A stretch of DNA of 64,000 bases from Lolium rigidum (GCF_022539505.1 NC_061514.1:332489090-332553089), one strand, 5' to 3'. Numbered from the stretch's first letter, positions 33,272-45,650 are shown. Translations and numbers: made by a program. Notes: a model not told the origin generated them from the sequence alone.

Positions 33272-34617
33272 CTCGTTGAATGCATGCATCTCGATCGGAT
33301 CGGAGTTCGGGATAGCCCACTCCCACTGTACAGTGTTAAACCATTTTCAAATGGGTTATGGGCACAATCCATTTTCTCCTAAAAACCGATTACCGTATTC
33401 GGCATTATCGAGTTTTTTTGGCTCTATTCAAAGTTAATTTAGCTGGATACATCATAAACATATTTTTCGTCCTATACCTGCGATCTATTCCAATTCTCAG
33501 CAAGACGATATGGCGTGGATGGACATAGCTTCGATGAGGACATTGTGGCGTCGGATTTCTTCTTTCGCATCGTCGCGTTTGGGGTGGCATGATGGATTGG
33601 TGGCCCAACGTTGATCTAATTCGTCATGTTCTATGTGAGGCGTTTGATATTGTATCGTCAAGCTATATATGTTGCTAGCGTTAATTCTGAACGTGCCCCT
33701 TTATCGCCACTTAAGGTGGATCGAAGGTGTGCGACGCTAACTTTCCGACAAAATAACAAAACACTCGAGTAATGCAACATTAAGATAGAAAAGTTATCAC
33801 CAACATATTACACCTTTACTACTCCCTCTGATTCCGTTTCTAGGGGTGTCTCTAGGTGGTCAATTTGACCTATATAATATAAATTATATAACACAAAAAG
33901 TTATACAACTAGAAATTATAAATTATGAAGTTTCGAATAGTTTTTAAATAATACATACATCATATTAAGTTGGTAAATTGACAACCACAGATATGCAAAG
34001 GACATACCGGACCAAGGGGTAATAAATGGGAGTTGGTGGTCATTTATCCTACCGCCACGTCTTTCAATTCTAGACATCTGTTCAACAGTATAAAGCACAC
34101 TATATTTAAGATCCATGGTGTATTTTCTTTTTTAACAAGGGAAGGGCCGCAAAGGTCCGACATGTTGCATTAACTGAGAGAGGCAGGGATACTACCAAGT
34201 CCTCACATTTTACACGCATGATCCTAAAATAAAGATTAAAAACACAATCATCATGCCCTTCACCACCGATCTCGCGTCGAATCTTCTGGTCGTGGCTGCC
34301 AACTCTATCAACGGGGACCACACAACTACAAAACCGCCCGAGAGCTACATGCTGGAGTTGAAGAGCATTCCGTTGGAATACCGGTTGAGAGGTTGAAAAT
34401 GGGATGATGCTAGCCAAGAATCAAAAGATCAGCCACATAAGTGAGAGCTTGGAGTGGCCACCATTCGACCATAAAAGCTTGTCGCATAACGACAAGAGGT
34501 CGTTGGAGCACCATCAAGGATCCTATACAAATAATTTGTAGAAATATTTTACTGCCGGTCAACGAAAGAATGCAACACAGATCTATAGTTCCCAACCGCC
34601 ATCTATAGTGACAGAAT

Positions 34618-35345
34618 CATACTTGTGAAAACTGATTTGGTGTGACCAACTAGAACAATAAAATCATCAATTTCTTATTTGTTTGGATCTCACTTCTTAT
34701 AGTGCCTCAAAAATGTGTGATGAATAACTAACTAAGTGACAAAGTGCATGATCTTCGCCACCATATAAGAGCTGGTAGAGTTCTTCCAGGAGGTGTGATA
34801 GTATGCCTCATTGTGTTAAATCTAAGATGTTAATAGTTGAGACATTGGAGAGAGCCAAACACTTCAATCACAGCCTGCAAATCATGAGGCGTCGGCCTCC
34901 ATGCACGCCATGGCACAGTCAGCCGCTTCCATAGTGGCTTTTTGGTGCAAGACAGTGCCATAGTTGGTGCCCTCTGTCACTCAACAATGGAAAATAGGGC
35001 GATGATCTGTGCGTGTGTCGGTGTCTGGTGCCGTACTCGCTACATGCTGCAGACAAGGTCGACGCATCCACACAGCACTCGCTATGTGCATGTAACATCC
35101 TTCATGGTACCTCCGGAAGTGGATACTAACGCGATGACAAAGAGGTCGATCACAAGCTTGGTATAAATGGTTCACTTCAAGAGCTGCCATCGACGTTTGG
35201 GATGGAACAAATGACCTACGAATAGATCCGCCATGAACCTTCAATAGGTTTACATACCAGCGCTACAAAAGTGCCTATAGCGTTCTGAATTCAATCACCG
35301 GGAGCGCGCCCCCATGCCTGACGAGGTACCAGTTGTGTGATTGTA
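34618..35345 (+). repeat. Unknown repeated unit, copy 1
   Basis: The unit opens with AGAATCATACTTGTG and has a TATA-like CCATATAAGAGC near 34771. It contains text that recurs in five other places in the window, such as GAGACATTGGAGA and CATGAGGCGTCGGCCTCCA. A frame from ATG 34942 (MVQDSAIVGALCHSTMEN) is open for 74 codons, then meets TAA where copy 3 stays open. It carries no domain, signal peptide or membrane segment that I recognise. The promoter-like upstream part is at least as well conserved as the frame. Confidence 0.6.
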
Positions 35346-35439
35346 TAATCTCATCATGCTTGTTGAGATGCTGCCATCATGATCTGTCTCCGTTGCTTCC
35401 ATACTAAAATTCAATGTAAAAACTGCACTTGCTTGGTGT

Positions 35440-35770
35440 TCTGGAATGCAAGTGGAGACGACCGCATATGTGAAGTTCAAAGTCTTACCTTTCAGGGTGA
35501 AAATCCAAGGTCTGGCCTTAATTGATTGTGTCTAGCAATGGCCTTGTTGAAAACATTGTTTTGAGAGCGGAGACTATTTTCAGGGTGAAACCTAAGATCT
35601 TCGGATCGGGAAAGTGGAGGTGTCGCTTTTGAAGAGCCCGGAGTTCAGGTGTTGTCTTAGTAGTGGATGTATTGTTGCTATTAGGGATAGAATACCGTAG
35701 CGGGGCTTTTTTGTTTCTTAGTTTTTTTTTGGCCGTGTGCATCCGTACTATCATAAGGTTATTACGTTGT
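35440..35770 (+). mobile_element. 3' part of a short non-LTR retroposon, tail removed by the duplication
   Basis: The sequence TTTCAGGGTGAAAATCCAAGG, read as two halves, and GTTCAGGTGTTGTCTTAG also occurs near 38520, 40435, 49392 and toward 64000. In complete copies it ends TTTCCTTTATCG plus A-run. Here it breaks at TTGTTGCAGAG, the duplication junction. Confidence 0.75.
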
Positions 35771-35972
35771 TGCAGAGCGGCCTCACCGTGGCCGGCATGA
35801 GGAACCTCGGGTTCCGGACAGATGACGCCAGGACCGACGCGAACGACGGCGAGCTCCGGGTGAAGAGGAGCTGCTCGGGTATGGCCCTAGAGAGGCACGG
35901 GAGGAAGTCATCAGAGGAAGCATGGGCAGATAACAAGAAGAAGCTAGAGATGGCGAGCATTGCTAGCGCCAT
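35771..35972 (-). pseudogene. Truncated BBE-like gene 5' fragment (duplicate)
   Basis: The ATG at 35972 opens the same signal peptide and DDFLPCLS start as at 33050, with a few substitutions (FFLLSAHA, and RFLMPA for RFLTPA). After TVRPLC, at about codon 67, the gene text ends at the duplication junction and runs into unrelated retroposon sequence (NNVITL). It lacks both FAD-attachment motifs and cannot make an enzyme. It confirms the ATG choice and the leader sequence of the longer copy. Confidence 0.93.
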
Positions 35973-37649
35973 GGTTCCCCACGAGGAAAACGAGCTCAAT
36001 CTGCATGCTCCGTGAACATATATTGCTAGTGGTGCACGTCGTGTATACCTAGAGCCCGACGACTAAAATTTGAGCCTCCGTGGCTAATTAACAGCGCTGT
36101 ATTATTTTTGGCGGGAAGTATAAGTAGGAGTACTTAATTTGAAGCCGTTCTGTATCGATCTGACATCTCGATCGTGATCCCATGTGACATGTATATACTC
36201 GTTGAATACATGCATCTCGATCGGATCAGAATAGCCCACTCCCACTGTACAGTTAAACCATTCTCTAATGGGTTGTGGACACAATCCATTTTTTCCTAAA
36301 AACCCCGATTACCGTATTCGGCATTATAGAGTTTTTTGCTCTATTCAAGGTTAATTTAGCTGGATACATCATAAACATATTTTTCGTCCTATACCTGCAT
36401 GCAGATGGCCAGTGTGAGACGACAGTTGCCGCCGTTGGAACCTCTCCTCGATCTTGTCCCTCCTCATGATGTTGTTGGAGGACGCAGCCGGGCGAATCCC
36501 GCGTGACATCCGCGATCTATTCCAATTCTCAGCAAGACGATATGGCGTGGATGGACATAGCTTCGATGAGGACATTGTGGCGTCGGATTTCTTCTTTCGC
36601 ATCGTCGTGTTTGGGGTGGCATGGTGGATTGGTGGCCCAACGTTGATCTAATTCGTCATGTGCTATGTGAGGCGTTTGATATTGTATCGTCAAGCTATAT
36701 ATGTTGCTAGCGTTAATTCTGAACATGCCCCTTTGTCGCCACTTAAGGTGGATCGAAGGTGTGCGACGCTAACTTTCCGACAAAATAACAAAACACTCGA
36801 GCAATGCAACATTAAGATAGAAAAGTTATCACCAACATATTACACCTTTACTACTCCCTCTGATTCCGTTTCTAGGGGTGTCTCTAGGTGGTCAGTTTGA
36901 CCTATATAATATAAATTATATAACACAAAAAGTTATACAACTAGAAATTATAAATTATGAAGTTTCGAATAGTTTTTAAATAATACATACATCATATTAA
37001 GTTGGTAAATTGACAACCACAGATATGCAAAGGACATACCGGACCAAGGGGTAATAAATGGGAGTTGGTGGTCATTTATCCTACCGCCACGTCTTTCAAT
37101 TCTAGACATCTGTTCCACAGTATAAAGCAAACTATATTTAAGATCCCTGGTGTATTTTCTTTTTTAACAAGGGAAGGGCCGCAAAGGTCCGACATGTTGC
37201 ATTAACTGAGAGAGGCACGGATACTACCAAGTCCTCACATTTTACACGCATGATCCTAAAACAATGATTAAAAACACAATCATCATGCCCTTCACCACCG
37301 ATCTCGCGTCGAATCTTCTGGTCGTGGCTGCCAACTCTGTCAACGGGGACCACACAACTACAAAACCGCCCGAGAGCTACATGCTGGAGTTGAAGAGCAT
37401 TCCGTTGGAATGCCGGTTGAGAGGTTGAAAATGGGATGATGCTAGCCAAGAATCAAAAGATCAGCCACATAAGTGAGAGCTTGGAGTGGCCACCATTCGA
37501 CCATAAAAGCCTGTCGCATAACGACAATAGGTCGTTGGAGCACCATCAAGGATCCTATACAAATAATTTGTAGAAATATTTTACTGCCGGTCAACGAAAG
37601 AATGCAACGCAGATCTATAGTTCCCAACCGCCATCTATAGTGACAGAAT

Positions 37650-38377
37650 CATACTTGTGAAAACTGATTTGGTGTGACCAACTAGAACAATAAAATCATC
37701 AATTTCTTATTTGTTTGGATCTCACTTCTTATAGTGCCTCAAAAATGTGTGATGAATAACTAACTAAGTGACAAAGTGCATGATCTTCGCCACCATATAA
37801 GAGCTGGTAGAGTTCTTCCAGGAGGTGTGATAGTATGCCTCATTGTGTTAAATCTAAGATGTTAATAGATGAGACATTGGAGAGAGCCAAACACTTCAAT
37901 CACAGCCTGCAAATCATGAGGCGTCGGCCTCCATGCACGCCATGGCACAGTCAGCCGCTTCCATAGTGGCTTTTTGGTGCAAGACAGTGCCATAGTTGGT
38001 GCCCTCTGTCACTCAACAATGGAAAATAGGGCGATGATATGTGCGTGTGTCGGTGTCTGGTGCCGTACTCGCTACATGCTGCAGACAGGGTCGACGCATC
38101 CACACAGCACTCGCTATGTGCATGTAACATCCTTCATGGTACCTTTGGAAGTGGATACTAACGCGATGACAAAGAGGTCGATCACAAGCTTGGTATAAAT
38201 GGTTCACTTCAAGAGCTGCCATCGACGTTTGGGATGGAACAAATGACCTACGAATAGATCCGCCATGAACCTTCAATAGGTTTACATACCAGCGCTACAA
38301 AAGTGCCTATAGCGTTCTAAATTCAATCACCGGGAGCGCGCCCCCATGCCTGACGAGGTACCAGTTGTGTGATTGTA
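37650..38377 (+). repeat. Unknown repeated unit, copy 2 (from the tandem duplication)
   Basis: This is nearly identical to 34618-35345, and the 74-codon frame from ATG 37974 is kept, with a few substitutions. It gives no independent support for coding because it arose by the local duplication. Confidence 0.65.
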
Positions 38378-38489
38378 TAATCTCATCATGCTTGTTGAGA
38401 TGATGCCGTCATGATCTGTCTCCGTTGCTTCCATACTAAAATTCAATGTAAAACTGCACTTGCTTGGTGTTCTGGAATGCAAGTGGAGA

Positions 38490-38858
38490 CGACGGCACAT
38501 GTGAAGTTCAAAGTCTTACCTTTAAGGGTGAAAATCCAAGGTCTGGCCTTAATTGATTGTGTCTAGCAATGGCCTTGTTGAAATCATTGTTTTGAGAGCG
38601 GAGACTATTTTCAGGGTGAAACCTAAGATCTTCGGATCGGGCAAGTGGAGGTGTCGCTTTTGAAGAGCCCGGAGTTCAGGTGTTGTCTTAGTAGTGGATG
38701 TATTGTTGCTATTAGGGATAGAATACCGTAGCGGGGCTTTTTTGTTTCTTAGTTTTTTTTTGGCCGTGTGCATCCGTACTATCATAAGGTTATTACGTTG
38801 TTGCAGAGGCTGGGTGTCATTGGTATCTCTCGATATCAATATATTTCCTTTATCGAAA
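38490..38858 (+). mobile_element. 3' end of short non-LTR retroposon
   Basis: It ends with GGGTGTCATTGGTATCTC, a tract TATTTCCTTTATCG, and a short A-run. It is the complete counterpart of 35440-35770, so the 38802 boundary lies inside it. Confidence 0.75.
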
Positions 38859-38949
38859 AAAGTGTTCACTGCGGTCTCTGATCATTGAGAATGTGCATGC
38901 ACATGGATGTATGAGATACATTTTGATGTGAATCTTCATGTCCTAGTTT

Positions 38950-39140
38950 CTTGTGTGTAAGAATTGCTGCAAAAATGTGCGAGCCCGAGGTTTGGCCAAC
39001 TCTTAGGAATGTCTTGCACTTTCTTCTCTTGCGACACATTAGCTTTGGTAGATTTAGAAAGAATGGGCAGAACATATGCAATAAAGAATATGATAAATCA
39101 TGCATTGATTTCTAAAAGGGGATGAAGACAAAATACAAAC
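38950..39140 (+). repeat. Dispersed repeat (TGTAAGAATTGCTGCAAAAATG family), copy 1
   Basis: This segment of about 190 bp recurs at 40868-41060 and, more diverged, at 60478-60670. It has no coding content. Confidence 0.75.
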
Positions 39141-39217
39141 AGTGTGTACCTCTACTGCATTTCTCCAATCTGAGAACACTATTTCTGTGACCAAATAAGC
39201 AACATGGGTTTTTCTAT

Positions 39218-39400
39218 ATATCCATGGAGAAAAAAATCACGCACTATAATGAAAAGGGTCATTTTCAGACTGATTGCCCGGATCCAAAGCGAGAGAAGAT
39301 AAATCTTGCCGAAAAGGAAGAGGGAGATCCAGCCCTTTTTTTTACCAGAAAGGCAATTTTTTTTCTCAATTTGGAGAAAGTGGTGCCAAATCTTACAAGT
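39218..39400 (+). pseudogene. Ty1/copia gag zinc-knuckle fragment
   Basis: HYNEKGHFQTDCPDPKREK resembles the zinc-knuckle end of copia Gag (C-x2-C-x4-H-x4-C), but the first two cysteines are replaced. It is followed by EEGDPALF. It is a short relic with no protease beyond it, and a sister copy lies at 41131. Confidence 0.75.
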
Positions 39401-39514
39401 AACAACATGAGGTCGTTGGAGCACCGTCAAGGATCATATACAAATAATTTGTACAGATATTTTACAGCCGGTCAACAAATGAATGCACACAGATCTACAG
39501 TTCCCAACCGCCAT

Positions 39515-40295
39515 CTATAGTGACAGAATCATACTTGTGAAAACTGATTTGGTGTGACCAACTAGAACAATAAAATCATCACTTTCTTATTTGTTTGGAT
39601 CTCACTTCTTATAGTGCCTCAAAAATGTGTGATGAATAACTAACTAAGTGACAAAGTGCATGATCTTCGCCACCATATAAGAGCTTGTAGAGTTCTTCCA
39701 AGAGGTGTGATAGTATGCCTCATTGTGTTAAATCTAAGATGTTAATACTTGAGACATTGGGGAGAGCCGAACACTTCAATCACAGCCTTCGAATCATGAG
39801 GCGTCGGCCTCCATGCACACCATGGCACAGTCAACCGCTTCCCTAGCGGCTTTTTGGTGCAACACAGTGCCATAGTTGGTGCCCTCTGTCACTCAACAGT
39901 GGAAAATAGGGCGATGATATGTGTGTGTGTCGGTGTCTGGTGCCGTACTTGCTACATGCTACAGACACGGTCGACGCATCCACGCAGCACTAGCTATGTG
40001 CATGTAACATCCTTCATGGTTCCTTCGGAAGTGGCTACTAACGCGATGACAAAGAGGTCGAGCACAAGCTTGGTGCAGATGGTTCACTGCAGGAGCTGCC
40101 ATCGACGTTTGGGATGGAACAAATGACCTACGAATAGATCAGCCGTGAACCTTCGATGGGTTGCATGGATAATGGTTTATATACCGACGCTACAAAAGTG
40201 CTTGTAGCGTTCTGAATTCAATCACCGGGAGCGCTCCCCCAATCCCCATGCCTGACGAGGTACCAGTTGTGTGATTGTATAATTTCATCATGCTT
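39515..40295 (+). repeat. Unknown repeated unit, copy 3
   Basis: The same unit, with CCATATAAGAGC near 39672. The frame from ATG 39854 (MVQHSAIVGALCHSTVEN) is open for 90 codons and ends with SCHRRLGWNK. The protein is rich in Cys, His, Thr and Arg with no recognised domain. Other ATGs lie upstream of this one, which argues against efficient translation. Confidence 0.6.
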
Positions 40296-40399
40296 CTTGA
40301 GTGCTGCCGTCATGATCTGTCTCTGTTTCTTCCATACTAAAAATCAATGTAAAATTGCAATTGTTTGGTGTTCTGGGTTTAGCAGCAGCAGTATGCAAG

Positions 40400-40785
40400 T
40401 GAGGACGACAGCACACATGTGATGTTTAAAGTCTTACCTTTCAGGATGAAAATCCAAGGTCTAGCTTTAATTAGTTGAGTCTGGCAATGGCCTTGTTGAA
40501 AGCATTGTTTTGAGAGCAGAGACTATCTTCAGGGTGAAACCTAAGATCTTCGAATCGGGCAAGTGGAGGTGTCGCATTTGGAGATCAGGTGTTGTTTTGG
40601 TAGTGGATATATTGTTGCTACTAGGGATGGAATGCCGTTGCAGGGCTTTTTGTTTCTTAGTTTTATTTTTTATTTTTTGGTTCTGTGCGTCCGTACTACC
40701 ATTAGGGTATTGCGTTGTTGAAGAGGCTGTTGGGTGTCATTGGTATCTCTCGATATAAAATATTTCCTTTACCGAAAAAAGTGTT
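40400..40785 (+). mobile_element. 3' end of short non-LTR retroposon
   Basis: This diverged copy of 38490-38858 ends at TATTTCCTTTACCGAAAAAA. Confidence 0.7.
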
Positions 40786-40867
40786 GTGTTTGATCATTGA
40801 GAATGTTCCTGCACATGGATGTATGAGATACATTTTGAAGTGAATCGTCATGTGTACTAGTTTCTTG

Positions 40868-41060
40868 TGTGTAAGAATTGCTGCAAAAATGCGCGAGCCC
40901 AAGGTTTGGCGAACTCTTGGGCAATGGCTTGCACTTTCTCTTGCCACAGATTAGCTTCTGTAGATTTAGAAAGAATGGGCTGAACATATGCAATAAATAA
41001 TATGGTAAATCATGCATTGATTTCTAAAGGGGAAGATGAAGATAGAATACAAACAATTGT
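40868..41060 (+). repeat. Dispersed repeat (TGTAAGAATTGCTGCAAAAATG family), copy 2
   Basis: Its position relative to the following copia fragment is the same as for copy 1 at 38950, so the two stretches share an older duplication. Confidence 0.75.
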
Positions 41061-41130
41061 ACCTCTACTGCATTTCTCCAATCTGAGAACACTATTTATG
41101 TGACCAAATGAGCAACATGGGTTTTTCTAT

Positions 41131-41890
41131 ATATCCATGGAGAAAAATTTCACGTACTATAAGGAAAAGGGTCATTTTCAGTCTGATTGCCCGGATCCGA
41201 AGCGAGAGAAGATAAATCTTGCCGAAAAGGAAGAGGGAGATCCAGCCCTTTTTCCGATGGAAACTTGTGAGTTAACACTATCAAGATGCAATACCAGAAG
41301 GGCAATTTTTTCTCAATGTAGAGAAAGTGGTGCCAAATCTTACAAGTGACTGCGAGACATCGTGGTACTTGGATACATGAGATTGATCGAGTCATCAAGG
41401 TCACAGTCCGTTTCGGAGATGGATCGGCAGTAGAGATTTGTGGGCGTGGCTCAGTGCTATGTCAAAGCCACACCAGAGAGCACCGACTATTGTTGGATGT
41501 TCATTTCATTCCGAGGCTAATTAAGAGTAACATCATTAGTTTTGGCGAACTGGATGAAATCGGTTGCAAATACTCAACAGAAGATGGAGTCATGACTGTG
41601 CTGGATCAACATCGGAAGTTGCTAGTTAAAGTGAAGAAAACAAGAAATAGGATGTACATTCTGAACATAAGCCATGTTGAACCAGTGCCTACTACGCACG
41701 CAAAGGAGACCTCTTAGCTGTGGCATATGAGGTATGATCATGTAAATTTTCGTTCACACCGTTCACTAGCAGCCCAAGGCTTGTTCAAGGGGATGCCACT
41801 ACTGGAGCAGGTGGATCAAATATGTGATGGTTGCATGTTGGCAAAGCAGCGTCGATTACCATTCCTAGCTGAATCAATGGTCGTCATGGT
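41131..41890 (+). pseudogene. Ty1/copia fragment: gag knuckle, protease-linker region, pre-integrase domain
   Basis: This is the relic of the middle of a copia polyprotein. In order it has a degenerate zinc knuckle (YYKEKGHFQSDCPDPKREK), a region with FGDGSAVEICGRGSV, LLLDVHFIPRLIKSNIISFG and DGVMTVLDQHRKLL typical of the protease-to-integrase segment, then the GAG-pre-integrase zinc motif (LWHMRYDHVNFRS...ICDGCMLAKQRRLPF). A TAG at 41715-41717 interrupts the frame just before LWHMRYDH. The segment stops before the integrase core. Confidence 0.85.
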
Positions 41891-42239
41891 GTTGTTTGTT
41901 TGTCATGGTTTCACCTCAATGACACTACAAAAATAAGAAGTGAGCTAGCGGAGTGGATGTACAACCCAGCCACAAAGGTTCAAGTCTCCAATGACGCATA
42001 TTTTGGGTTTTATTGTTTAAAATTAAAAAATCTCTACATGAGTTTTCCCTACCGTATTTCTTTCAAAAAACTTACACTATAAAATTTATATTTTATAAAG
42101 GGATTATATATAAAAATAATAATGGTAGTTTTAACAACATCAATGGAAATATAAGGGTCACACTTAAGTTTGTTAGATAAAAAGTAGTAAATTGGTAATT
42201 ACTGTGAATCAACTGGTAAATATGAGTGAAGGGCATACT

Positions 42240-42850
42240 TGGAGAACACTTATTTGATGTGACCCGACTAGAACAATAAAATCATCAGTTTCTTATTTTT
42301 TTTACCTCTCACTTATATAGTACCGTAAAAAATGTGTGATGACAATCTAATTAAGTGACAATGTGTATGACTGTGACACTATTTATAGCTTGTTTAGTTC
42401 TTTGAGGAAAACAGAAGTATGATAGAACGCCTCACTATTCTAGGACTTGAGACATTGGAGGTAGCCAAAGAACTCAACCATAGCCCACGGCTCCGGAGGC
42501 ATTTGTTGGCTCCATGCACGCCACGACACAGTGAGCCGTTTCCCTAGTGGCTCGCCGGTGCAAGCCATGCCACGATTGGTGGCCTACGGCCTAGGTCACT
42601 CAACCCATAAAGCCATCCAGGATCGAGTAGATGCCGACCCCGGTGGCGGGAGTGGTGCAGACGACCGGCGCTCTCATGTTCCCCTTGCCATTACCGGTAT
42701 TACTGGTTCCAAAAGTGGCTACAAAGGCCGGACTATCAATGCCGTTGTTTGGGACATGCCACTCACGTTTGGTCTGGAACAAGTGAGACAGACCGATCGG
42801 TTGTATATATGCTTTTCATAGGTTGTGAATTGAGAACATCTCCGACTGCC
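42240..42850 (+). repeat. Unknown repeated unit, copy 4 (most diverged)
   Basis: It shares CGACTAGAACAATAAAATCA and GAGACATTGGAGGTAGCC with the other copies and has an altered promoter-like part. The MVQ frame is not conserved. A 96-codon frame from 42531 has no counterpart elsewhere, so I do not call it a gene. Confidence 0.5.
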
Positions 42851-44030
42851 GTCGTGATTCTCTATGTTGCTACCATACGGCTCTGGAGAAAGAAGAAGAA
42901 GAAGAATTAGAATCATGCGCCGGGGCGTTACCACAAAATATAACGTTACTGTATATAAACGTTCAGCTCAGTCTTGATCATTGAGAATGGGCATGCCCAT
43001 GGAATGGATGTATGAGATTACACATTGAGGATACTGTAATGATACTTATTTGAATAATTCACACATTTGTCTGATAAACTTGTCTCACTACTTTGTACCA
43101 CGTTCCAGCTGCATTTCAGTGGCAGGTATGTGAAATCAATTACATCAGCCTCATAGTCCACAAACTGATTTTTGTGTGAGAACTGAATTTTCCGGTGAGA
43201 ACAACCGAAACCAAAAGGGTCGTAAAGGTTCCCGGGGAGGAAGAAGCCCAAGGTAAATTAGTCCAATGGAGCAGCGAGCACTTGAGAAGATTCTGCCCGA
43301 TGTTGGGGCGAGACCACGAAAGTATTGGTAGGAGGGACTCTCGATGTGGGAGGAAGCGCTTTTCATGTCGATTGAGTTGGGGCACTATACCAGATCCCTG
43401 ATTTTTGGGGCCGTCGCCCCCTGACTGGCATCATTTGTGGCGATTTAGTTTAAAAGAGGGAAAAGACCGAATGAAGTTGAAATTCCATGCTTTTGGATCG
43501 TCATCCACGGATGTTGGTGCTTTTGGTCTTAGAAAAATCATACAAACAACGTGATAAATCTAGCAAAATAATTATACCAAGAGTTTTTCTCTATTTGGCT
43601 ACATATATTTTGGGCGATGCATGAAAGTTTTTTTTTTTGCGGGAAGTATGAAAGTTGACATAGTAGCAAAGTAAATTGATTGATAGTTAGTGGCAGCGAT
43701 GTATAAGTGTGATTAGTCATGCAACTAGTATTTTCTTGGTTAAATGGAAATAGAAGACATCCAAAAATATGTGCAATTAACCTTTTCGCGGTGTATAAAG
43801 AATTTTAGGTTGGTAAAAGTAAAGATGGCGTTGTTTCATTCGTCAAGGTTTCTTCTCCATGGTATTATGAAATATGTAAATACATGAAAATAATCGTAGT
43901 GCGTATAACAACATCAAGTGAATCTTGCTTGTGAAGTAAATATGTGGGTCATAATCCAGTTTGTTACATGAGAAAAGCTTAAAATTTTAATCTGTGTTAC
44001 TGTTATCTAAACATCAATATCTAAAATGTG
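42851..44030. other. No gene supported
   Basis: Mixed sequence. A piece near 43190-43400 is open on the minus strand for about 80 codons without recognisable motifs. The rest is AT-rich. Confidence 0.3.
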
Positions 44031-44034
44031 AAAG

Positions 44035-44935
44035 AATCATACTTCCAGAACAGTGATTTGGTGTGACCAACTAGAACAATAAAATCATCACTTTCTTATT
44101 TGTTAGGATCTCACTTCTTATGGTGCCTCAAACTTGTGTGATGAATAGCTAATCAAGTGATAAAGTGCATGATCGTCGCACTATATAAGAGCTTATAGAG
44201 TTCTTCCAGGAGGTATGATAGGATGCCTCGCTATCGTTTAAATATAAGATGTTAGTACTTGAGACATTGGAGATAGCCAAACAATTCAATCACAGACTGC
44301 GAATCATGAGGCGTTGGCCTCCATGCATGCCATGGGACGGTCACCCTGCTCGCCGAGCGGCCTTTTGGTGCAAGACATGCCATAGTTGGTGGCCTACGTC
44401 ACTCAATAATGGAAAGATCGAAAGTGAGTCTGTGCGCATGTCGGTGTTTGGTGCGGCACTCACTACGTTCTGCAAACACAGTCATTGCATCCACGCGGTA
44501 CTCGCTATGTGCGTGTACCATGCTTCATTGTTCCTTCGTAAGCGGCTGCCATAGAGATGAAAAGGAGGATGCGCAAACCCTTGGCGTAGATGTCGACACT
44601 ACCAACGCGGCTCACTACAGGAGCTGCCATCGATTCTTGGAATGGGATCCATAACCTATAAACGATCAGCCCTGAACCTTGGGTGGGTTGCGGGCGAAGT
44701 AGAACAGCAAAACGTTGGTGTCACCTTCGCAATTTAGTGCTATTTTTCCAATAGCGCACCATGATAATGGACTATCTACTGAAAGATTTCACAAATTTCA
44801 TTATGGTCAGCAATGGCAGCTCCGCCTTGCAAGGACAATGGTTTATGTGCGAGCTCTACAAAAGTGCATGTAGCGTCCTGAATTCGATCCCCGAAAGCGC
44901 CCATGCCAGAGAGCTGATTGGCAATTGGTGCGACA
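44035..44935 (+). repeat. Unknown repeated unit, copy 5
   Basis: It has a good TATA-like ACTATATAAGAGC near 44181. A one-base loss in GCAAGACATGCC breaks the MVQ frame seen in copies 1-3 and 6. It is longer than the others because extra sequence at about 44690-44850 precedes the GAATTCGATCCCCG end piece. The end SCHRFLEWDP parallels copies 3 and 6. Confidence 0.55.
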
Positions 44936-45429
44936 AGTTGCCAGCTGTTTTCTTTTTCGAAGACGGAAAGCCTAACCTCTGCATCAATCGATGCATACGG
45001 CATTTTATCACTTCATTCAATATCTTATAAAGGATTACAGTTTCATAGATCACATATATGGTGTCTCCACCCGAATAACACATCGGAAAACCACCAGAAG
45101 CATGTAGGGACTTGGCCCTATCATGTCAATCGTGGCTCATCATGCTAGCCGTGTCTGCTATAGAAATTCCGTTCTACCGTCACTAAACGGTTGCACCAAA
45201 AATTTATGGTCTGGCATTCCTCCACCGGCTGGAGAAAGGACATCATATGGATCTAATGCGTAGCCAAATATATAACCTGAATAAAGAGAAAATTTCTTTT
45301 TAAAAGATAAAATACTTGCAAACTTTTCATATAGCCCAAAATAAATCACACACACCAACTTGATTTTCGAAAACAAATATGTAATATTAGCAGGAGGTGG
45401 AATATTGAAAGTCATATAAACAATTATGC

Positions 45430-45650
45430 ATAATTTGTTAGCAAATGGACAAGAGGTAAGAGATGTTGTATTGTTTCATCTTAATCACAAAGACAAGATT
45501 TAGTGCATCCATGTCAATTACGTTCAATCAAGTTGTCCTCTGTGAGAATAGCTTTTCTATGAAGGAACCACCTAAAGATCTTGATTTTTAGTGGTACCTT
45601 CATCTTTCAAATATATTTCTTAAGATAGATTGTGAGACCATTAAGTAAAT
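45430..45650 (-). mobile_element. Decayed LINE relic (C-terminal region)
   Basis: On the plus strand, GTTGTCCTCTGTGAGAATAG and the following text parallel LINE-A at about 420-620, the reverse complement of the zinc-binding C-terminus. It has many substitutions and no open frame, so it is an old, separate LINE fragment. Confidence 0.65.

Larger units (their letters stand above)
32849..35770 (+). repeat. Tandem duplication, unit 1 (2922 bp)
   Basis: Unit 1 begins at TGCAGAG (32849) inside the BBE-like gene and runs through its upstream region, a repeat-family copy and a retroposon tail to 35770. Unit 2 (35771-38801) repeats the whole stretch in the same orientation with small substitutions. 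TGCAGAG occurs at the start of both units and at 38802, so the junction has a 7-bp microhomology. Unit 1 lacks about 109 bp present in unit 2 at about 36403-36511. Confidence 0.95.
35771..38801 (+). repeat. Tandem duplication, unit 2 (3031 bp)
   Basis: This is the direct copy of 32849-35770. It includes the first 67 codons of the BBE-like gene and its upstream DNA, a second copy of the unknown unit, and the retroposon 3' part, here followed by its true end. Confidence 0.95.

Noticed and set aside
43140..43385. 81-codon minus-strand frame
   Set aside because: No domain, no conservation that I can see, and overlapping frames are equally open.
44761..45030. 89-codon frame MIMDYLLKDFTNF as a small gene
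   Set aside because: It sits in the tail of repeated unit copy 5 and is not open in the other copies.
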